64,000 bases of DNA from an uncultured Sphingomonadaceae bacterium (lineage in GTDB: Bacteria > Pseudomonadota > Alphaproteobacteria > Sphingomonadales > Sphingomonadaceae): the NCBI GenBank assembly GCA_913060895.1, contig CAJXSN010000005.1:62001-126000 (forward strand). The letters run 5' to 3'. The position numbers and the translations under genes were made by a program. A model generated the notes under the pieces. It saw only the letters and a list, made by a program, of their open reading frames with translations, was not told the DNA's origin and did not search any database. Shown here one piece after another: positions 38,837 through 48,045 of this stretch. How positions within the stretch are numbered: position 1 is the stretch's first letter; every line of letters starts with the position of its first letter.

Positions 38837-40210
38837 TTAGTCCGGCAGCGTGCCGTTCAGCCGCAGCACTTCGCCCGCAAGATAGAGCGAGCCGATGATT
38901 GCAGTAGGTTTCCAGGCATCTCCAGGACGTCCGGTATTAAGCAGGTTCAGAGCGCCCAGCACGTCGTCGGCACTGTGAACTGTTTCAATTCCGGCAGACC
39001 GTGCCATCCGTTCCAGCGATACGGTTGAGTGATGATCATGGCCCGGCACCGGCACGGCAACAAACTGGCGAGCAATCGGTGCAATTTCAGCGATAAAACC
39101 TTCGGCATCTTTGTTTGCCAACATGCCAAGGATGACATTTACGCCAAACCCTTTGGGAAGCTGCCGTATTACATCGGGATCAGACTCAATAGTCAGCCGA
39201 ACGGCCCGGGCAGCTTGAAGATTGTGTCCGCCATCGAGCCAGAAGTCGAAACCGAAATCAATTTCGCCGAGCTTGCCATTAGAAAATCGTTGAAGCCGAG
39301 CCGGCCAGTGCGCACTGCGAATGCCTTTCGCAATCGCATCGGGGGATACTGTAACAATATCCTGATGGCGCAGCATCGCGGCGGCCAGAGCGGCGTTCTC
39401 CGCCTGATGCACGCCGAGCATAATTGGCAAGGGTAGGGCGAGTTCGCCATGCCGGTCCGTATAGTGCAGGGCCGTCTCACTAACGGTTGCAGACCACTCC
39501 CGGCCTCGCATAGCCAGCGGTGCACCGTGTTTCGCCGCAGCACGCTCGATCTCCAGTGTCGGACCGTCAGTGTAGGACAAGGTGACAAGCGAACTGCCGT
39601 TTTTGGCGATGCCCGATTTTTCAAAAGCAATTCGGCTCAGCGGATCACCCGGTGCCCCATCCTCGGGTGCCAGCAGGAAGCGTTCGTGATCAATCCCCAG
39701 CGCGGCGATCCCGCAGGCTGCAATCGCCCCAGACTGCAGCGCATTCGTCGCATCGAACCTTCCGCCGAGGCCGACTTCTACCACGCACACATCGGCAGGC
39801 GTGCGGCTGAAGGCTAGGAAGGCGGCGCCGATGGTGACCTCGAAGAAGCTGGGTGACAGATCGTCGCCTGCATCCAGCACCTCCTTCAACAGCGCAGCCA
39901 GCGCATCATCTTCGATAAGCTTTCCCGCCAGCCTGATGCGTTCGTTATAGCGCACCAGATGCGGGCTGGTGGTGACGTGGACACGCTTGCCATCGGCCTC
40001 CAGCATGGCCCGCAAAAAGGCGCAGGTTGAGCCTTTGCCATTGGTGCCCGCGACATGGAAAACTGGCGGTAGGTTACGATGCGGATTGCCCAGCCGATCC
40101 AGCAAAGCGCGGATCGTGCCGAGCCCCAGCCGACCATCGGGCACGGTGAGCGCGCCCAGCCTGTTCAATTGCGCCTGTACAGCTGCGTTTTCGGAAGTCG
40201 CGAAGTCCAT
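38837..40210 (-). CDS. folC: Bifunctional folylpolyglutamate synthase / dihydrofolate synthase
   Basis: A 457-residue FolC that joins dihydropteroate and glutamate and adds further glutamates to folates. ATP site: HVAGTNGKGSTCAF. VTTSPHLVRYNERI is the folate-loop pattern, and VCVVEVGLGGRFDATNAL and LGIDHERF are typical of the central domain. The ATG at 40210 is chosen over the TTG directly before it. It follows accD by 31 bases and closes the lapA-to-folC unit. Its stop abuts that of ampG, leaving no room for a separate terminator. Confidence 0.95.
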   Translation of the reverse strand: MDFATSENAAVQAQLNRLGALTVPDGRLGLGTIRALLDRLGNPHRNLPPVFHVAGTNGKGSTCAFLRAMLEADGKRVHVTTSPHLVRYNERIRLAGKLIEDDALAALLKEVLDAGDDLSPSFFEVTIGAAFLAFSRTPADVCVVEVGLGGRFDATNALQSGAIAACGIAALGIDHERFLLAPEDGAPGDPLSRIAFEKSGIAKNGSSLVTLSYTDGPTLEIERAAAKHGAPLAMRGREWSATVSETALHYTDRHGELALPLPIMLGVHQAENAALAAAMLRHQDIVTVSPDAIAKGIRSAHWPARLQRFSNGKLGEIDFGFDFWLDGGHNLQAARAVRLTIESDPDVIRQLPKGFGVNVILGMLANKDAEGFIAEIAPIARQFVAVPVPGHDHHSTVSLERMARSAGIETVHSADDVLGALNLLNTGRPGDAWKPTAIIGSLYLAGEVLRLNGTLPD

Positions 40211-40241
40211 CAATCACCCCCTGCCGTCTGCGGGCAGGAAG

Positions 40242-41090
40242 TCAGGCGGCCTGCTCACCCTGCATGTAATCCAGCAGTATCGCCAGCTCCTCGCGCAGGT
40301 CCTTGCGGTGCACAACGCGGTCTACCATTCCATGCTTGTGGAGGTATTCCGCGCGCTGAAAACCGTCAGGCAATTGCTCGCGGATGGTGTCCTGAATTAC
40401 GCGCTGCCCGGCAAAGCCGATCAGAGCACCCGGTTCGGCAATCTGGACATCGCCCAGCATTGCGTAACTGGCTGTCACGCCGCCCGTGGTCGGGTCCGTC
40501 AGCACGACGATATAGGGCAGCCCTGCCTGTTTTAGACGGCGCGTCATCACGGTCGCCTTGGGCATTTGCATCAGGCTGAGAATGCCCTCCTGCATTCGTG
40601 CGCCGCCAGCGGCGGTTACCACGATATAACCGCAATTCCGGTCGAGCGCTTCCTGAGCGCCTGCACAGAGCGCGGTGCCCACAGCCATGCCCATGCTGCC
40701 GCCCATGAACCCGAAATCCTGCACGCCGACGACGGCAGGCTGGTCGAGAATACTGCCCGAACCCACGGTAAAGGCGTCTTTATGCGGGTTTTTCGCGCGC
40801 GCCTGTTTCAGCCGCTCGGTGTATTTCTTGGTGTCCTTGAACTTCAGCGGGTCTTCCGCAACCTCGGGCTGGGGCAGGAGGGAATACCCTTCGTCCAGCA
40901 GCAGGCCGAGGCGCGCGTCGGCACCAATACGGCCGTGATGGCCACAGGACGGGCACACATGCAAGTTCTCCTCGTATTCCTTGACGAAAAGCATTTCCTG
41001 ACAGGAAGGGCATTTGACCCAGAGATTTTCCGCCGTCTCGCGTTTTGCGACGAAGGGGAGCGAATTGCGTACGCGGGTGATCCAGTTCAT
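40242..41090 (-). CDS. accD: Acetyl-CoA carboxylase carboxyltransferase subunit beta
   Basis: A 282-residue subunit of the carboxyltransferase that makes malonyl-CoA, the first step of fatty-acid synthesis. The N-terminus has the Cys4 zinc finger (Cys27, Cys30, Cys46, Cys49: CPSC and CPSCG). The crotonase-like body has [11 protein letters not shown] and [12 protein letters not shown] for acyl-CoA binding. Its ATG overlaps the stop of trpA (ATGA), so translation is linked. The alpha subunit (accA) is not in this window. Confidence 0.97.
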   Translation of the reverse strand: MNWITRVRNSLPFVAKRETAENLWVKCPSCQEMLFVKEYEENLHVCPSCGHHGRIGADARLGLLLDEGYSLLPQPEVAEDPLKFKDTKKYTERLKQARAKNPHKDAFTVGSGSILDQPAVVGVQDFGFMGGSMGMAVGTALCAGAQEALDRNCGYIVVTAAGGARMQEGILSLMQMPKATVMTRRLKQAGLPYIVVLTDPTTGGVTASYAMLGDVQIAEPGALIGFAGQRVIQDTIREQLPDGFQRAEYLHKHGMVDRVVHRKDLREELAILLDYMQGEQAA

Positions 41091-41872
41091 GCGGTAGTCT
41101 TTGCCGCTGAATGCACTGCCTTGGCAAGGGATGCAGTGAGCGCTTTGAGATGCTGAGGGGCGTCGGCCCCATGCTGGCCAACCAGTTCAACCAAAACCGA
41201 ACCGACCACAACGCCGTCGGCAACCTTCGCGATTTCGCCCGCTTGTTCCGGAGTGCGGACCCCGAAACCCACTGCTATCGGCAGGTCGGTGGAGGCCTTC
41301 AACCGCGCGACAGCATCGGCGATGCTGGCCTGAGCGGCTTGTTGTTTGCCAGTAATCCCTGCGACCGAGACATAATAGACGAATCCGTCAGACCCACCGA
41401 GCACTGTGGGCAGGCGCGCGGCGTCGGTGGTGGGAGTGGCGAGACGGATCGGCGCAATGCCCTTCGCGCGCAGGGCAGGGCCAAGCGCTTCGTCTTCCTC
41501 CGGCGGAATATCGACGCAGATCACTCCGTCCACGCCCGCCTTGGCACATTCATCGGCAAACCATTCCGGCCCACGCCGCACCATCGGATTGGCATAGCCC
41601 ATCAGCACCAGCGGCACGTCGGGATGGCGCGCGCGGAAGGCGGCGGCGATGGCGAAGACGTCGGCCGTCTTAGTCCCTGCGCCCAGCGAGCGGATATTTG
41701 CCGCCTGAATTGCTGGTCCATCGGCCATGGGATCGGTGAAGGGCATCCCCAACTCGATGACATCGGCGCCGCCTTCGACCAGCGCGTCGAGATTGGCCCC
41801 AGTGTCTCCGTCGCCAGCAGTGACGAAGCAGACAAGGGCAGGTTTGGCGAAGGCGGTTGAGAAGCGGGTCAA
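41087..41872 (-). CDS. trpA: Tryptophan synthase alpha subunit
   Basis: A 261-residue TIM-barrel enzyme that splits indole-3-glycerol phosphate to indole and glyceraldehyde 3-phosphate. Catalytic glutamate is in [16 protein letters not shown], and [11 protein letters not shown] and [13 protein letters not shown] bind the phosphate. The start is a TTG at 41872, because it gives the normal opening [15 protein letters not shown]. It forms a TTGA overlap with the stop of the small membrane protein, and the longer frame upstream belongs to that gene region. Followed by accD with an ATGA overlap. Confidence 0.93.
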   Translation of the reverse strand: MTRFSTAFAKPALVCFVTAGDGDTGANLDALVEGGADVIELGMPFTDPMADGPAIQAANIRSLGAGTKTADVFAIAAAFRARHPDVPLVLMGYANPMVRRGPEWFADECAKAGVDGVICVDIPPEEDEALGPALRAKGIAPIRLATPTTDAARLPTVLGGSDGFVYYVSVAGITGKQQAAQASIADAVARLKASTDLPIAVGFGVRTPEQAGEIAKVADGVVVGSVLVELVGQHGADAPQHLKALTASLAKAVHSAAKTTA

Positions 41873-42078
41873 AACTGGCTCTTGTTTCCTAGGGTCGTAC
41901 GCAGCCAAAAAGGGATTGTGAGAATAAAACTTCCAAATACTAGCGAGCGGACGAAAGCTGCGTTTTTCCAGGCGTCGAACAGGTAGAGGCAGATAATTCC
42001 GGCGAAACCGAACAAGGCCAGCGGCAGCAGCAGACCATATCGACAGGCCCACCAGCGATTTAGCCAGCCTAGGATCAA
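41869..42078 (-). CDS. Small two-helix membrane protein between trpB and trpA
   Basis: A 69-residue hydrophobic protein with two membrane segments (about residues 14-34 and 44-60) and a short basic-polar tail ending [12 protein letters not shown] do not recognise a family. It starts with TTG at 42078, overlapping the trpB stop as TTGA, and its own TGA overlaps the TTG of trpA as TTGA. This double coupling and the uninterrupted operon make it likely to be a real gene, although its proof needs translation data. It could anchor or regulate tryptophan synthase at the membrane, but that is a guess. Confidence 0.65.
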   Translation of the reverse strand: MILGWLNRWWACRYGLLLPLALFGFAGIICLYLFDAWKNAAFVRSLVFGSFILTIPFWLRTTLGNKSQF

Positions 42079-43289
42079 ATCTTCACTCCCAATTTTTCAG
42101 CTACGGTGAAGATGTCCTTGTCGCCTCGCCCGCACAGATTCATCAGAATGATCTCATCTTCACGCATCGTCTTCGCACGATCAGTCACGGCGGCAATCGC
42201 ATGTGAAGGCTCCAGCGCGGGAATGATGCCTTCGGTGCGGCAAAGTAGCTGGAAACCATCCAGCGCTTCGTCGTCCGTCACGGCGATGTATTCTACGCGG
42301 CCGGTTTCTTTAAGCCATGCGTGTTCGGGACCAATACCGGGGTAGTCCAGACCCGCGCTGATCGAGTGGCCTTCGGTGATCTGGCCGTCTTCGTCCTGCA
42401 GAAGATAGGTGCGGTTGCCGTGCAGCACGCCGGGCGATCCGCCCAGCAGGCTGGCGGCGTGTTCGTCGCCATCGAGGCCATGGCCTGCCGCCTCCACGCC
42501 GAGCATCTTCACATCGGCATCGTCGAGGAATGGGTGGAACAGGCCCAGCGCATTCGATCCGCCGCCGATGCAGGCGATCAGCAGATCGGGCAGGCGCCCC
42601 GTCCGGCTAAGCATTTGCGCGCGCGCTTCGGTACCGATCACACTTTGGAAATCGCGGACCATTTCGGGGTAGGGGTGCGGCCCTGCCGCCGTGCCGATGA
42701 TGTAGAACGTGTCGTGGACATTCGCGACCCAGTCGCGCAGCCCTTCGTTCATCGCGTCCTTCAACGTCGCGCCGCCGCTGGTGACGGGGACGACTTCTGC
42801 GCCGAGCAGCTTCATGCGGAAGACATTAGGGGATTGCCGCTTCACGTCTTCTGCGCCCATATAAATCACGCAAGGCAGGCCAAATCGCGCGCAGACGGTG
42901 GCAGTGGCGACCCCGTGCTGGCCCGCGCCGGTTTCCGCGATAATCCGCTTCTTGCCCATCCGCATGGCGAGCAGGATTTGCCCGATGCAATTGTTGATCT
43001 TGTGCGCGCCGGTGTGGTTCAGTTCGTCGCGCTTGAACCAGACTTGCGCCCCGCCAAGCGCTTCGGTCAGCCGCTCAGCAAAATAGAGCGGAGAGGGGCG
43101 GCCCACGTAATGCTCCAGCAAATCGTCGAACTGGGCCTGAAACGCGGGATCGGCCTGCGCTGCGCGGTATTCCCGCTCCAGATCGAGAACCAGCGGCATC
43201 AGGGTCTCAGCGACATAACGTCCGCCGAATTCGCCGAAATGCCCGCGATCATCAGGCTGGGTACGATAAGAGTTTGGCTGGATATTCAT
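42075..43289 (-). CDS. trpB: Tryptophan synthase beta subunit
   Basis: A 404-residue PLP enzyme that joins indole and serine to tryptophan. Schiff-base Lys is in [13 protein letters not shown]; the phosphate-binding loop is [10 protein letters not shown], and [18 protein letters not shown] opens the fold. Length is normal. It follows trpF by 3 bases and overlaps the next gene by 4 bases as TTGA. Because alpha and beta subunits must assemble together, the separation of trpB and trpA by another gene is unusual. Confidence 0.98.
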   Translation of the reverse strand: MNIQPNSYRTQPDDRGHFGEFGGRYVAETLMPLVLDLEREYRAAQADPAFQAQFDDLLEHYVGRPSPLYFAERLTEALGGAQVWFKRDELNHTGAHKINNCIGQILLAMRMGKKRIIAETGAGQHGVATATVCARFGLPCVIYMGAEDVKRQSPNVFRMKLLGAEVVPVTSGGATLKDAMNEGLRDWVANVHDTFYIIGTAAGPHPYPEMVRDFQSVIGTEARAQMLSRTGRLPDLLIACIGGGSNALGLFHPFLDDADVKMLGVEAAGHGLDGDEHAASLLGGSPGVLHGNRTYLLQDEDGQITEGHSISAGLDYPGIGPEHAWLKETGRVEYIAVTDDEALDGFQLLCRTEGIIPALEPSHAIAAVTDRAKTMREDEIILMNLCGRGDKDIFTVAEKLGVKI

Positions 43290-43292
43290 GGG

Positions 43293-43931
43293 TTATCCTG
43301 AGTTTCTTGCGGCTTTGCAGAAGGCCGCGATTCTGTCCACGTCCTTGATACCAGGAGCGCTTTCGGTTCCGGAACACACATCCACAAGGGGGGCGTTGGT
43401 CGCGGCGATTGCGTCATCCACATTTCCGGCATCCAAGCCTCCCGCGAGACCCCACGGCATGCCGACATCAAAGTCCGCCAGCAGGGTCCAATCGAATTTC
43501 AGGCCCATCCCACCCGGCAGAGCACTGGGCGGAGTTTTCGCATCAAAAAGAATGAAATCCGCGAGTTCGCGATATATCTCGGCCCGTTGGACATCCTCTC
43601 TCGTGGCGACCGAGACCGCTTTCCAGATCGGGATGCCAAACCGCGATTTTATTTGTGCGACCCGCTCAGGGCTCTCGCTACCTTGCAACTGCACAACGTC
43701 AAGATCGGCTGATGAGAGGACTTCGGCCAGAAAATCGTCCTGCGGGTTCACGAATAGTCCAGCTCGGCCAAGATGTCCTTTGGCGCGACTGGTTAGTTCA
43801 GCTGCTTCGCCCGGCTGCACGTTACGCGGGCTGGGCGGATAAAAAACGAATCCGCCATAGTCGGCCCGTGCAGCAATAACTGCATCAAGCCCGCGCATAT
43901 TGCTGATGCCGCAAATCTTGATCTGGGTCAT
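43293..43931 (-). CDS. trpF: Phosphoribosylanthranilate isomerase
   Basis: A 212-residue TIM-barrel isomerase of tryptophan synthesis. KICGIS near the start carries the catalytic Cys, the phosphate is bound by the LAGGLD loop, and the catalytic Asp is in ADFILFDAKTPP. A typical end, DVCSGTESAPGIKDVDRI, is present. It follows the metallo-beta-lactamase gene by 15 bases. The NDM-1 transposon Tn125 also carries a trpF after its beta-lactamase, with ble in between, but that observation concerns a different genome and shared ancestry is not shown. Confidence 0.96.
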   Translation of the reverse strand: MTQIKICGISNMRGLDAVIAARADYGGFVFYPPSPRNVQPGEAAELTSRAKGHLGRAGLFVNPQDDFLAEVLSSADLDVVQLQGSESPERVAQIKSRFGIPIWKAVSVATREDVQRAEIYRELADFILFDAKTPPSALPGGMGLKFDWTLLADFDVGMPWGLAGGLDAGNVDDAIAATNAPLVDVCSGTESAPGIKDVDRIAAFCKAARNSG

Positions 43932-43946
43932 GATGAACGGCCGGTG

Positions 43947-44732
43947 CTAAAGTTCTTCAGCCAGTGCAACCGTGTGGGCAATCGCCTCACGGCCTTCGGG
44001 CTGCGAATGACTCATGGCGATCACTGCGTAATCGGGAAAAGCAGCGCCGAAATTGCGAGCCGATCGAGCATAGGCATTTACATCCGCATCGGCCAGATTA
44101 CCGAGCGTTTCACTCTCGGTTCCTTTTATCATACAGCCGCCGAATGCGATGCCTGCTGCGGGAACGGCAACAGTGATATTGTCGCGGGTGTGCGCCCCGC
44201 CGGGGAAGTAGATTTCAAGCGGATCGAGGAATGCCACCTGATCGCCGCTCAACCAACCATTGCCGCCAAACGTGAGAACATTGCGTGCAGGCTGAAACCC
44301 GTTGCCAGGTGCATCTTCATTGGTGAGAGGATGGGCATAAGTTGAGATATTCGCCTGATGCAACGCCGCAATGCCGCCCATCTTATCCTTGTGTGCATGC
44401 GTGATTACAGCCGCACGGATCGGTTTTTCCAGTACGCCGTCTGCCCATGCGACGATCTGTGCGGTTTGCGGTTCTGTCCATGCGGTGTCGACCAGTAGCG
44501 TGGCTTCGCCATCCACCACCAGCAAGCCGTTGGAAGGTACGGGGCCGATTCCGGGCAGATCGAGATAGGTGGTATGCTGCCACACACCTGGCGCGAGTTC
44601 GCGAAGCGCGACATCGCCAAAGCGTGTCACTTCGCCGACCTGCTCCTGCACGGCGGCACGATCATGGATTTCACCCATCGGGACACAGGCGGTCAATCCA
44701 CCGATAATGACTAAGGCTCTAAGCAGTTTCAT
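43947..44732 (-). CDS. Subclass B1 metallo-beta-lactamase, NDM-like lipoprotein
   Basis: A 261-residue periplasmic zinc hydrolase that should open beta-lactam rings, including carbapenems. The lipobox LTAC (Cys16) suggests membrane anchoring, as in NDM. Zinc ligands are all present: His112, His114 and His181 (site 1), and Asp116, Cys200 and His242 (site 2), in THAHKDKMGG, GAHTRDN, GGCMIKG and MSHSQP. Substrate-binding Lys203 and Asn212 are kept, as is the L3-loop region LPGIGPVPSNG. Against the NDM-1 sequence I recall, long blocks match. It overlaps pyrF as ATGA, so it is a native operon member with no sign of a mobile element. Activity is inferred. Confidence 0.92.
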   Translation of the reverse strand: MKLLRALVIIGGLTACVPMGEIHDRAAVQEQVGEVTRFGDVALRELAPGVWQHTTYLDLPGIGPVPSNGLLVVDGEATLLVDTAWTEPQTAQIVAWADGVLEKPIRAAVITHAHKDKMGGIAALHQANISTYAHPLTNEDAPGNGFQPARNVLTFGGNGWLSGDQVAFLDPLEIYFPGGAHTRDNITVAVPAAGIAFGGCMIKGTESETLGNLADADVNAYARSARNFGAAFPDYAVIAMSHSQPEGREAIAHTVALAEEL

Positions 44733-45403
44733 AGCGTCGCCTCGATTTCCCGGGCTGCCCGGGCCGGGTCTTCCGCGCGGCTGATCGGGCGGCCGATAAC
44801 AAGCACACCGGCTCCGTCATCGCGTGCTTGCCGCGGGGTTACGACACGTTTCTGGTCACCCGCTGCAGAACCCGCAGGGCGCAAGCCCGGGACAACGAAG
44901 AAGCCGTTTTTCCACTGACGATGCACTGCGCCCACTTCTTGGCCAGAGCAGACGATACCATCGAGCCCGGCTGCCTCCGCCAGCTCGGCCAGACGCAGAA
45001 CGTGTTCATGCGGGGTTCCGGAAATTCCGGTACGCTGCAGATCACGCTCGTCCATGCTGGTCAGCATCGTGACGGCGACAACTTTCGTGCCTTCGGCCGC
45101 AGCGGCTTTGGCATCTTCCATCATTGCGCGTCCGCCGCTGGCATGAACCGTGACGATGGAAGGCTCCAAGACATGGATCGCCTGCATCGCGCCCGCCACG
45201 GTGTTGGGAATGTCATGCAGTTTCAGATCGAGAAAGATTGGCAGGCCGCAATGGGAGATTTCGTGCACCCCGTGCGCGCCGTGTGCGTAGAAAAACTCCA
45301 TCCCCAGCTTCACCCCACCAATATGTGCCTTCACCTTTTCTACCAGTGCCGTCGCCTGTTCGAGACGGGGCAGGTCGAGCGCAAGATAGACAGGGTTGCT
45401 CAT
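44729..45403 (-). CDS. pyrF: Orotidine 5'-phosphate decarboxylase
   Basis: A 224-residue TIM-barrel enzyme that makes UMP, the last step of de novo pyrimidine synthesis. The catalytic Asp-Lys-Asp pattern is in IFLDLKLHDIPNTV, with KLGMEFF earlier and the phosphate site in VTPRQARDDGAG and VIGRPI. Length is normal. It follows lapA by 9 bases and its stop overlaps the metallo-beta-lactamase ATG (ATGA). Confidence 0.96.
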   Translation of the reverse strand: MSNPVYLALDLPRLEQATALVEKVKAHIGGVKLGMEFFYAHGAHGVHEISHCGLPIFLDLKLHDIPNTVAGAMQAIHVLEPSIVTVHASGGRAMMEDAKAAAAEGTKVVAVTMLTSMDERDLQRTGISGTPHEHVLRLAELAEAAGLDGIVCSGQEVGAVHRQWKNGFFVVPGLRPAGSAAGDQKRVVTPRQARDDGAGVLVIGRPISRAEDPARAAREIEATL

Positions 45404-45412
45404 GTTGATATC

Positions 45413-45790
45413 CTAGACAGGATCGCTGGTGAGTGGGCCGGCATCGGGTTCCGGAGGTCTTGCCGTCGTAGTTGTTGTGCTGCTGGCGAAAGGTGCAGGG
45501 CTAGCGGTGGTATCTGCCGGAGGTGTGGAGGGCGTAGCCAGACGCCGCTGGCTTTCCGCTGCCGCTTCCAGCGATGAAATGCGTCGCTTCGCCCGCCATT
45601 GCGCCCCGCGATGAATCAGCCACATGGGCAGCAAGCCGAGCAGAAACGATACCACGACCAGCGCCGGAACCTTGGTCTCCAGCACCAGATTTTCCCAAAT
45701 AGTGACTTCGACCGGCTGCCAGTTGAAGTACGAAAAGGCCAGCAGGCCGAATAGGATCAGAACCCACAAAAACGTGCGGACGAATTGCAT
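45413..45790 (-). CDS. lapA: LapA-domain membrane protein
   Basis: A 125-residue protein. Two hydrophobic helices at residues 6-22 and 43-60, with WQPVEVTIWENLVLETKVPALVV between, give the LapA (YciS) layout known in lipopolysaccharide assembly control. The C-terminal tail is a disordered run of Pro, Ala and Thr after about residue 78. LapB, the usual partner, is not in the window. It is the first gene of the long unit that continues through pyrF, the beta-lactamase and trp genes. In many relatives an ihfB gene stands before it; none is seen here. Confidence 0.88.
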   Translation of the reverse strand: MQFVRTFLWVLILFGLLAFSYFNWQPVEVTIWENLVLETKVPALVVVSFLLGLLPMWLIHRGAQWRAKRRISSLEAAAESQRRLATPSTPPADTTASPAPFASSTTTTTARPPEPDAGPLTSDPV

Positions 45791-45874
45791 GGTCGGTATC
45801 TCCGTTGTTGCCTGCCAACGCTAGGGACGGGACGGCAACAGGTAAAGTGCGCGTGTACCGACCTGGGGGTGCGG

Positions 45875-47185
45875 CTAGGTAAAAACGCGCGCGAAGATCG
45901 TGTCGACATGCTTGAAGTGATAAGCAAGATCGAACTTCTCTTCGAGCTGTTCCTCACTCAGAGCGGCGGTCACTTCCTGGTCCGCCTTGAGCAGTTCGAG
46001 CAGCGATGTACGGCCGTCGGACTCCCACACCTTCATCGCATTGCGCTGGACAAGCCGGTACGCATCGTCGCGGGTGATGCCTGCTTGCGTTAATGCCAGC
46101 AGAACGCGCTGCGAGTGGATCAACCCGCCCATCCTGTCCATATTGGCCTGCATCCGTTCAGGGTATACCAGCAATTTGTCGATTACTCCGGTCAGACGGG
46201 CAAGAGCGAAATCGAGCGTAATGGTGGCGTCAGGACCGATAAAACGCTCGACACTGGAGTGAGAGATATCCCGCTCGTGCCACAATGCGACGTTTTCCAA
46301 GGCCGGCATGGCGTAACCGCGGATCATGCGTGCCTGGCCGGTCAAATTCTCGGTCAGGATCGGGTTGCGCTTATGCGGCATTGCGCTCGAACCTTTCTGG
46401 CCCGGGGCAAAATACTCCTCGGCTTCCAGAACTTCGGTGCGCTGCAGATGCCGCACCTCGACAGCAACCCGCTCAATCGAACCGGCAATGACCGCTAAAA
46501 CGGAGAAAAACATGGCGTGCCGATCACGCGGTATAACCTGTGTGCTGACCGGTTCGGCGGCGAGGCCGAGGCGTTCGGCCACATGCTCCTCCACTTGCGG
46601 ATCGATATTGGCAAACGTGCCGACTGCGCCCGAGACAGCACAGGTGGCAATTTCACGGCGGGCCGCGACCAGCCGTTCTCGGTTGCGAGAAAACTCTGCA
46701 TAGGCCTGCGCCAGCTTGAGGCCAAAGGTCACCGGCTCTGCATGGATGCCGTGGCTGCGTCCGATGGTTGGCGTGTATTTGTGCTCTTCGGCGCGTTTTT
46801 TGATGGCCGCCAGCAACTGGTCCAGATCCTCCAGCAGAATATCGGCAGAGCGTGCGAGCTGCACCGCCAGCGTGGTGTCGAGCACGTCCGAACTGGTCAT
46901 GCCCTGATGCATGAAGCGGGCTTCCGGACCGACCTGTTCTGCGACCCAGTCCAGAAACGCGATTACATCGTGCTTCAGGACGGCTTCCTTGGCATCGATT
47001 GCAGCGACGTCGATTTTGGGCTCCGTTACCCACCAGTCCCACAGCGCCTTGGCTGCGCTGTCCGGAACGACGCCCAGATCGGCCAGCTTCTGTGTCGCGT
47101 GAGCCTCTATCTCGAACCAGATACGGTACTTCGCTTCCGGCTCCCACAGAGCGGTCATGGCGGGGCGGGCGTAACGGGGGACCAT
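45875..47185 (-). CDS. purB: Adenylosuccinate lyase
   Basis: A 436-residue fumarase/aspartase-superfamily enzyme that acts twice in purine synthesis (SAICAR to AICAR, and adenylosuccinate to AMP). The signature [19 protein letters not shown] holds the catalytic serine loop, and [12 protein letters not shown] and [14 protein letters not shown] are active-site histidine segments. Start: [17 protein letters not shown]. It is separated from lapA by 84 bases with no visible structure and from radC by 61 bases. Confidence 0.97.
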   Translation of the reverse strand: MVPRYARPAMTALWEPEAKYRIWFEIEAHATQKLADLGVVPDSAAKALWDWWVTEPKIDVAAIDAKEAVLKHDVIAFLDWVAEQVGPEARFMHQGMTSSDVLDTTLAVQLARSADILLEDLDQLLAAIKKRAEEHKYTPTIGRSHGIHAEPVTFGLKLAQAYAEFSRNRERLVAARREIATCAVSGAVGTFANIDPQVEEHVAERLGLAAEPVSTQVIPRDRHAMFFSVLAVIAGSIERVAVEVRHLQRTEVLEAEEYFAPGQKGSSAMPHKRNPILTENLTGQARMIRGYAMPALENVALWHERDISHSSVERFIGPDATITLDFALARLTGVIDKLLVYPERMQANMDRMGGLIHSQRVLLALTQAGITRDDAYRLVQRNAMKVWESDGRTSLLELLKADQEVTAALSEEQLEEKFDLAYHFKHVDTIFARVFT

Positions 47186-47246
47186 AGTCTGAAAGCTCCG
47201 ATAGTAGACGGCAGGGGTGTGCCGCGCGGCTAGGCTTGGCCGGTGC

Positions 47247-48035
47247 TTAAATCAATCCCTTCGCACGCAGGCTGGTATGGCCTTCGCGGCCCACGATCAC
47301 ATGGTCATGCACAGTTATGCCCAGCAACCGGCCGGCCTCGGCGATGCGCTGAGTGATCTGTATATCCGCCCGGCTTGGTTCGGAATTTCCACTGGGATGG
47401 TTGTGGACCAGAATCAGCGCGGTTGCGCCAACGTCCAGCCCGCGGCGGATGACTTCGCGCGGGTGGATAGCCGCCTCGTCGACCGATCCATCGCCGACAT
47501 GGTGGTCGCGGATCAGGCGGTTGCGCGTGTCGAGATACAGCACCCGGACCCGTTCCACCGTCAGATTGGCCATATCGATCGACAGGTAATCGAGCAGTGC
47601 CTGCCAACTGCCCAGCACCGGCTTATCCTGCACCTTGCTACGGGCCATTCGGCGCGCAGCCAGCGCGGTTGCCTTGAGGGTGGCAGCGCTGGCCTGACCC
47701 ATACCTTTTACCTCGGCCAAGGCTGCGGGATCGGCATCCAGTACAGCGCCCAGCGATCCGAACCGGTCGAGTAGCCGTTTTGCCAGAACCTTGGTATCAC
47801 CCTGCCGGAGGGCACCGAACAGCAGATACTCCAGCACCTCGTAATCGGCCAGCGCCTCAGCCCCGCCGGTCAGAAGCCGGTCGCGCAGACGTTGGCGATG
47901 TCCGGTGCCGCTGTGCAATGCAGGCTTTCCGGCAGGCAGATGGTTGGTATCGGTAGCTTGCGGCAAGACTTCCCCGTATGTGCTTGGGTGGAACGGTCGA
48001 CCGTTAGCATTGCCTTTGCCATTACGCTCGCGCAA
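47247..48035 (-). CDS. radC: RadC-family JAB domain protein
   Basis: A 262-residue protein. The N-terminal half has the HhH-like LTGGAEALADYEVLEYLLFGA, and the C-terminal JAB/MPN domain has the metal motif HNHPSGNSEPSRAD. RadC was named for DNA repair, but the true role is not settled. The open frame begins with TTG at 48035, about 10 bases from the divergent ydbH start; the true start may be later, since the first ~50 residues are not typical of the family. Confidence 0.88.
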   Translation of the reverse strand: MRERNGKGNANGRPFHPSTYGEVLPQATDTNHLPAGKPALHSGTGHRQRLRDRLLTGGAEALADYEVLEYLLFGALRQGDTKVLAKRLLDRFGSLGAVLDADPAALAEVKGMGQASAATLKATALAARRMARSKVQDKPVLGSWQALLDYLSIDMANLTVERVRVLYLDTRNRLIRDHHVGDGSVDEAAIHPREVIRRGLDVGATALILVHNHPSGNSEPSRADIQITQRIAEAGRLLGITVHDHVIVGREGHTSLRAKGLI

Positions 48036-48045
48036 GTGGAGCAGG

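Noticed and set aside
43947-44732. Recent acquisition of the beta-lactamase by a mobile element
   Set aside because: No inverted repeats, target duplications or transposase nearby, base use like the neighbours, and an ATGA overlap with pyrF.
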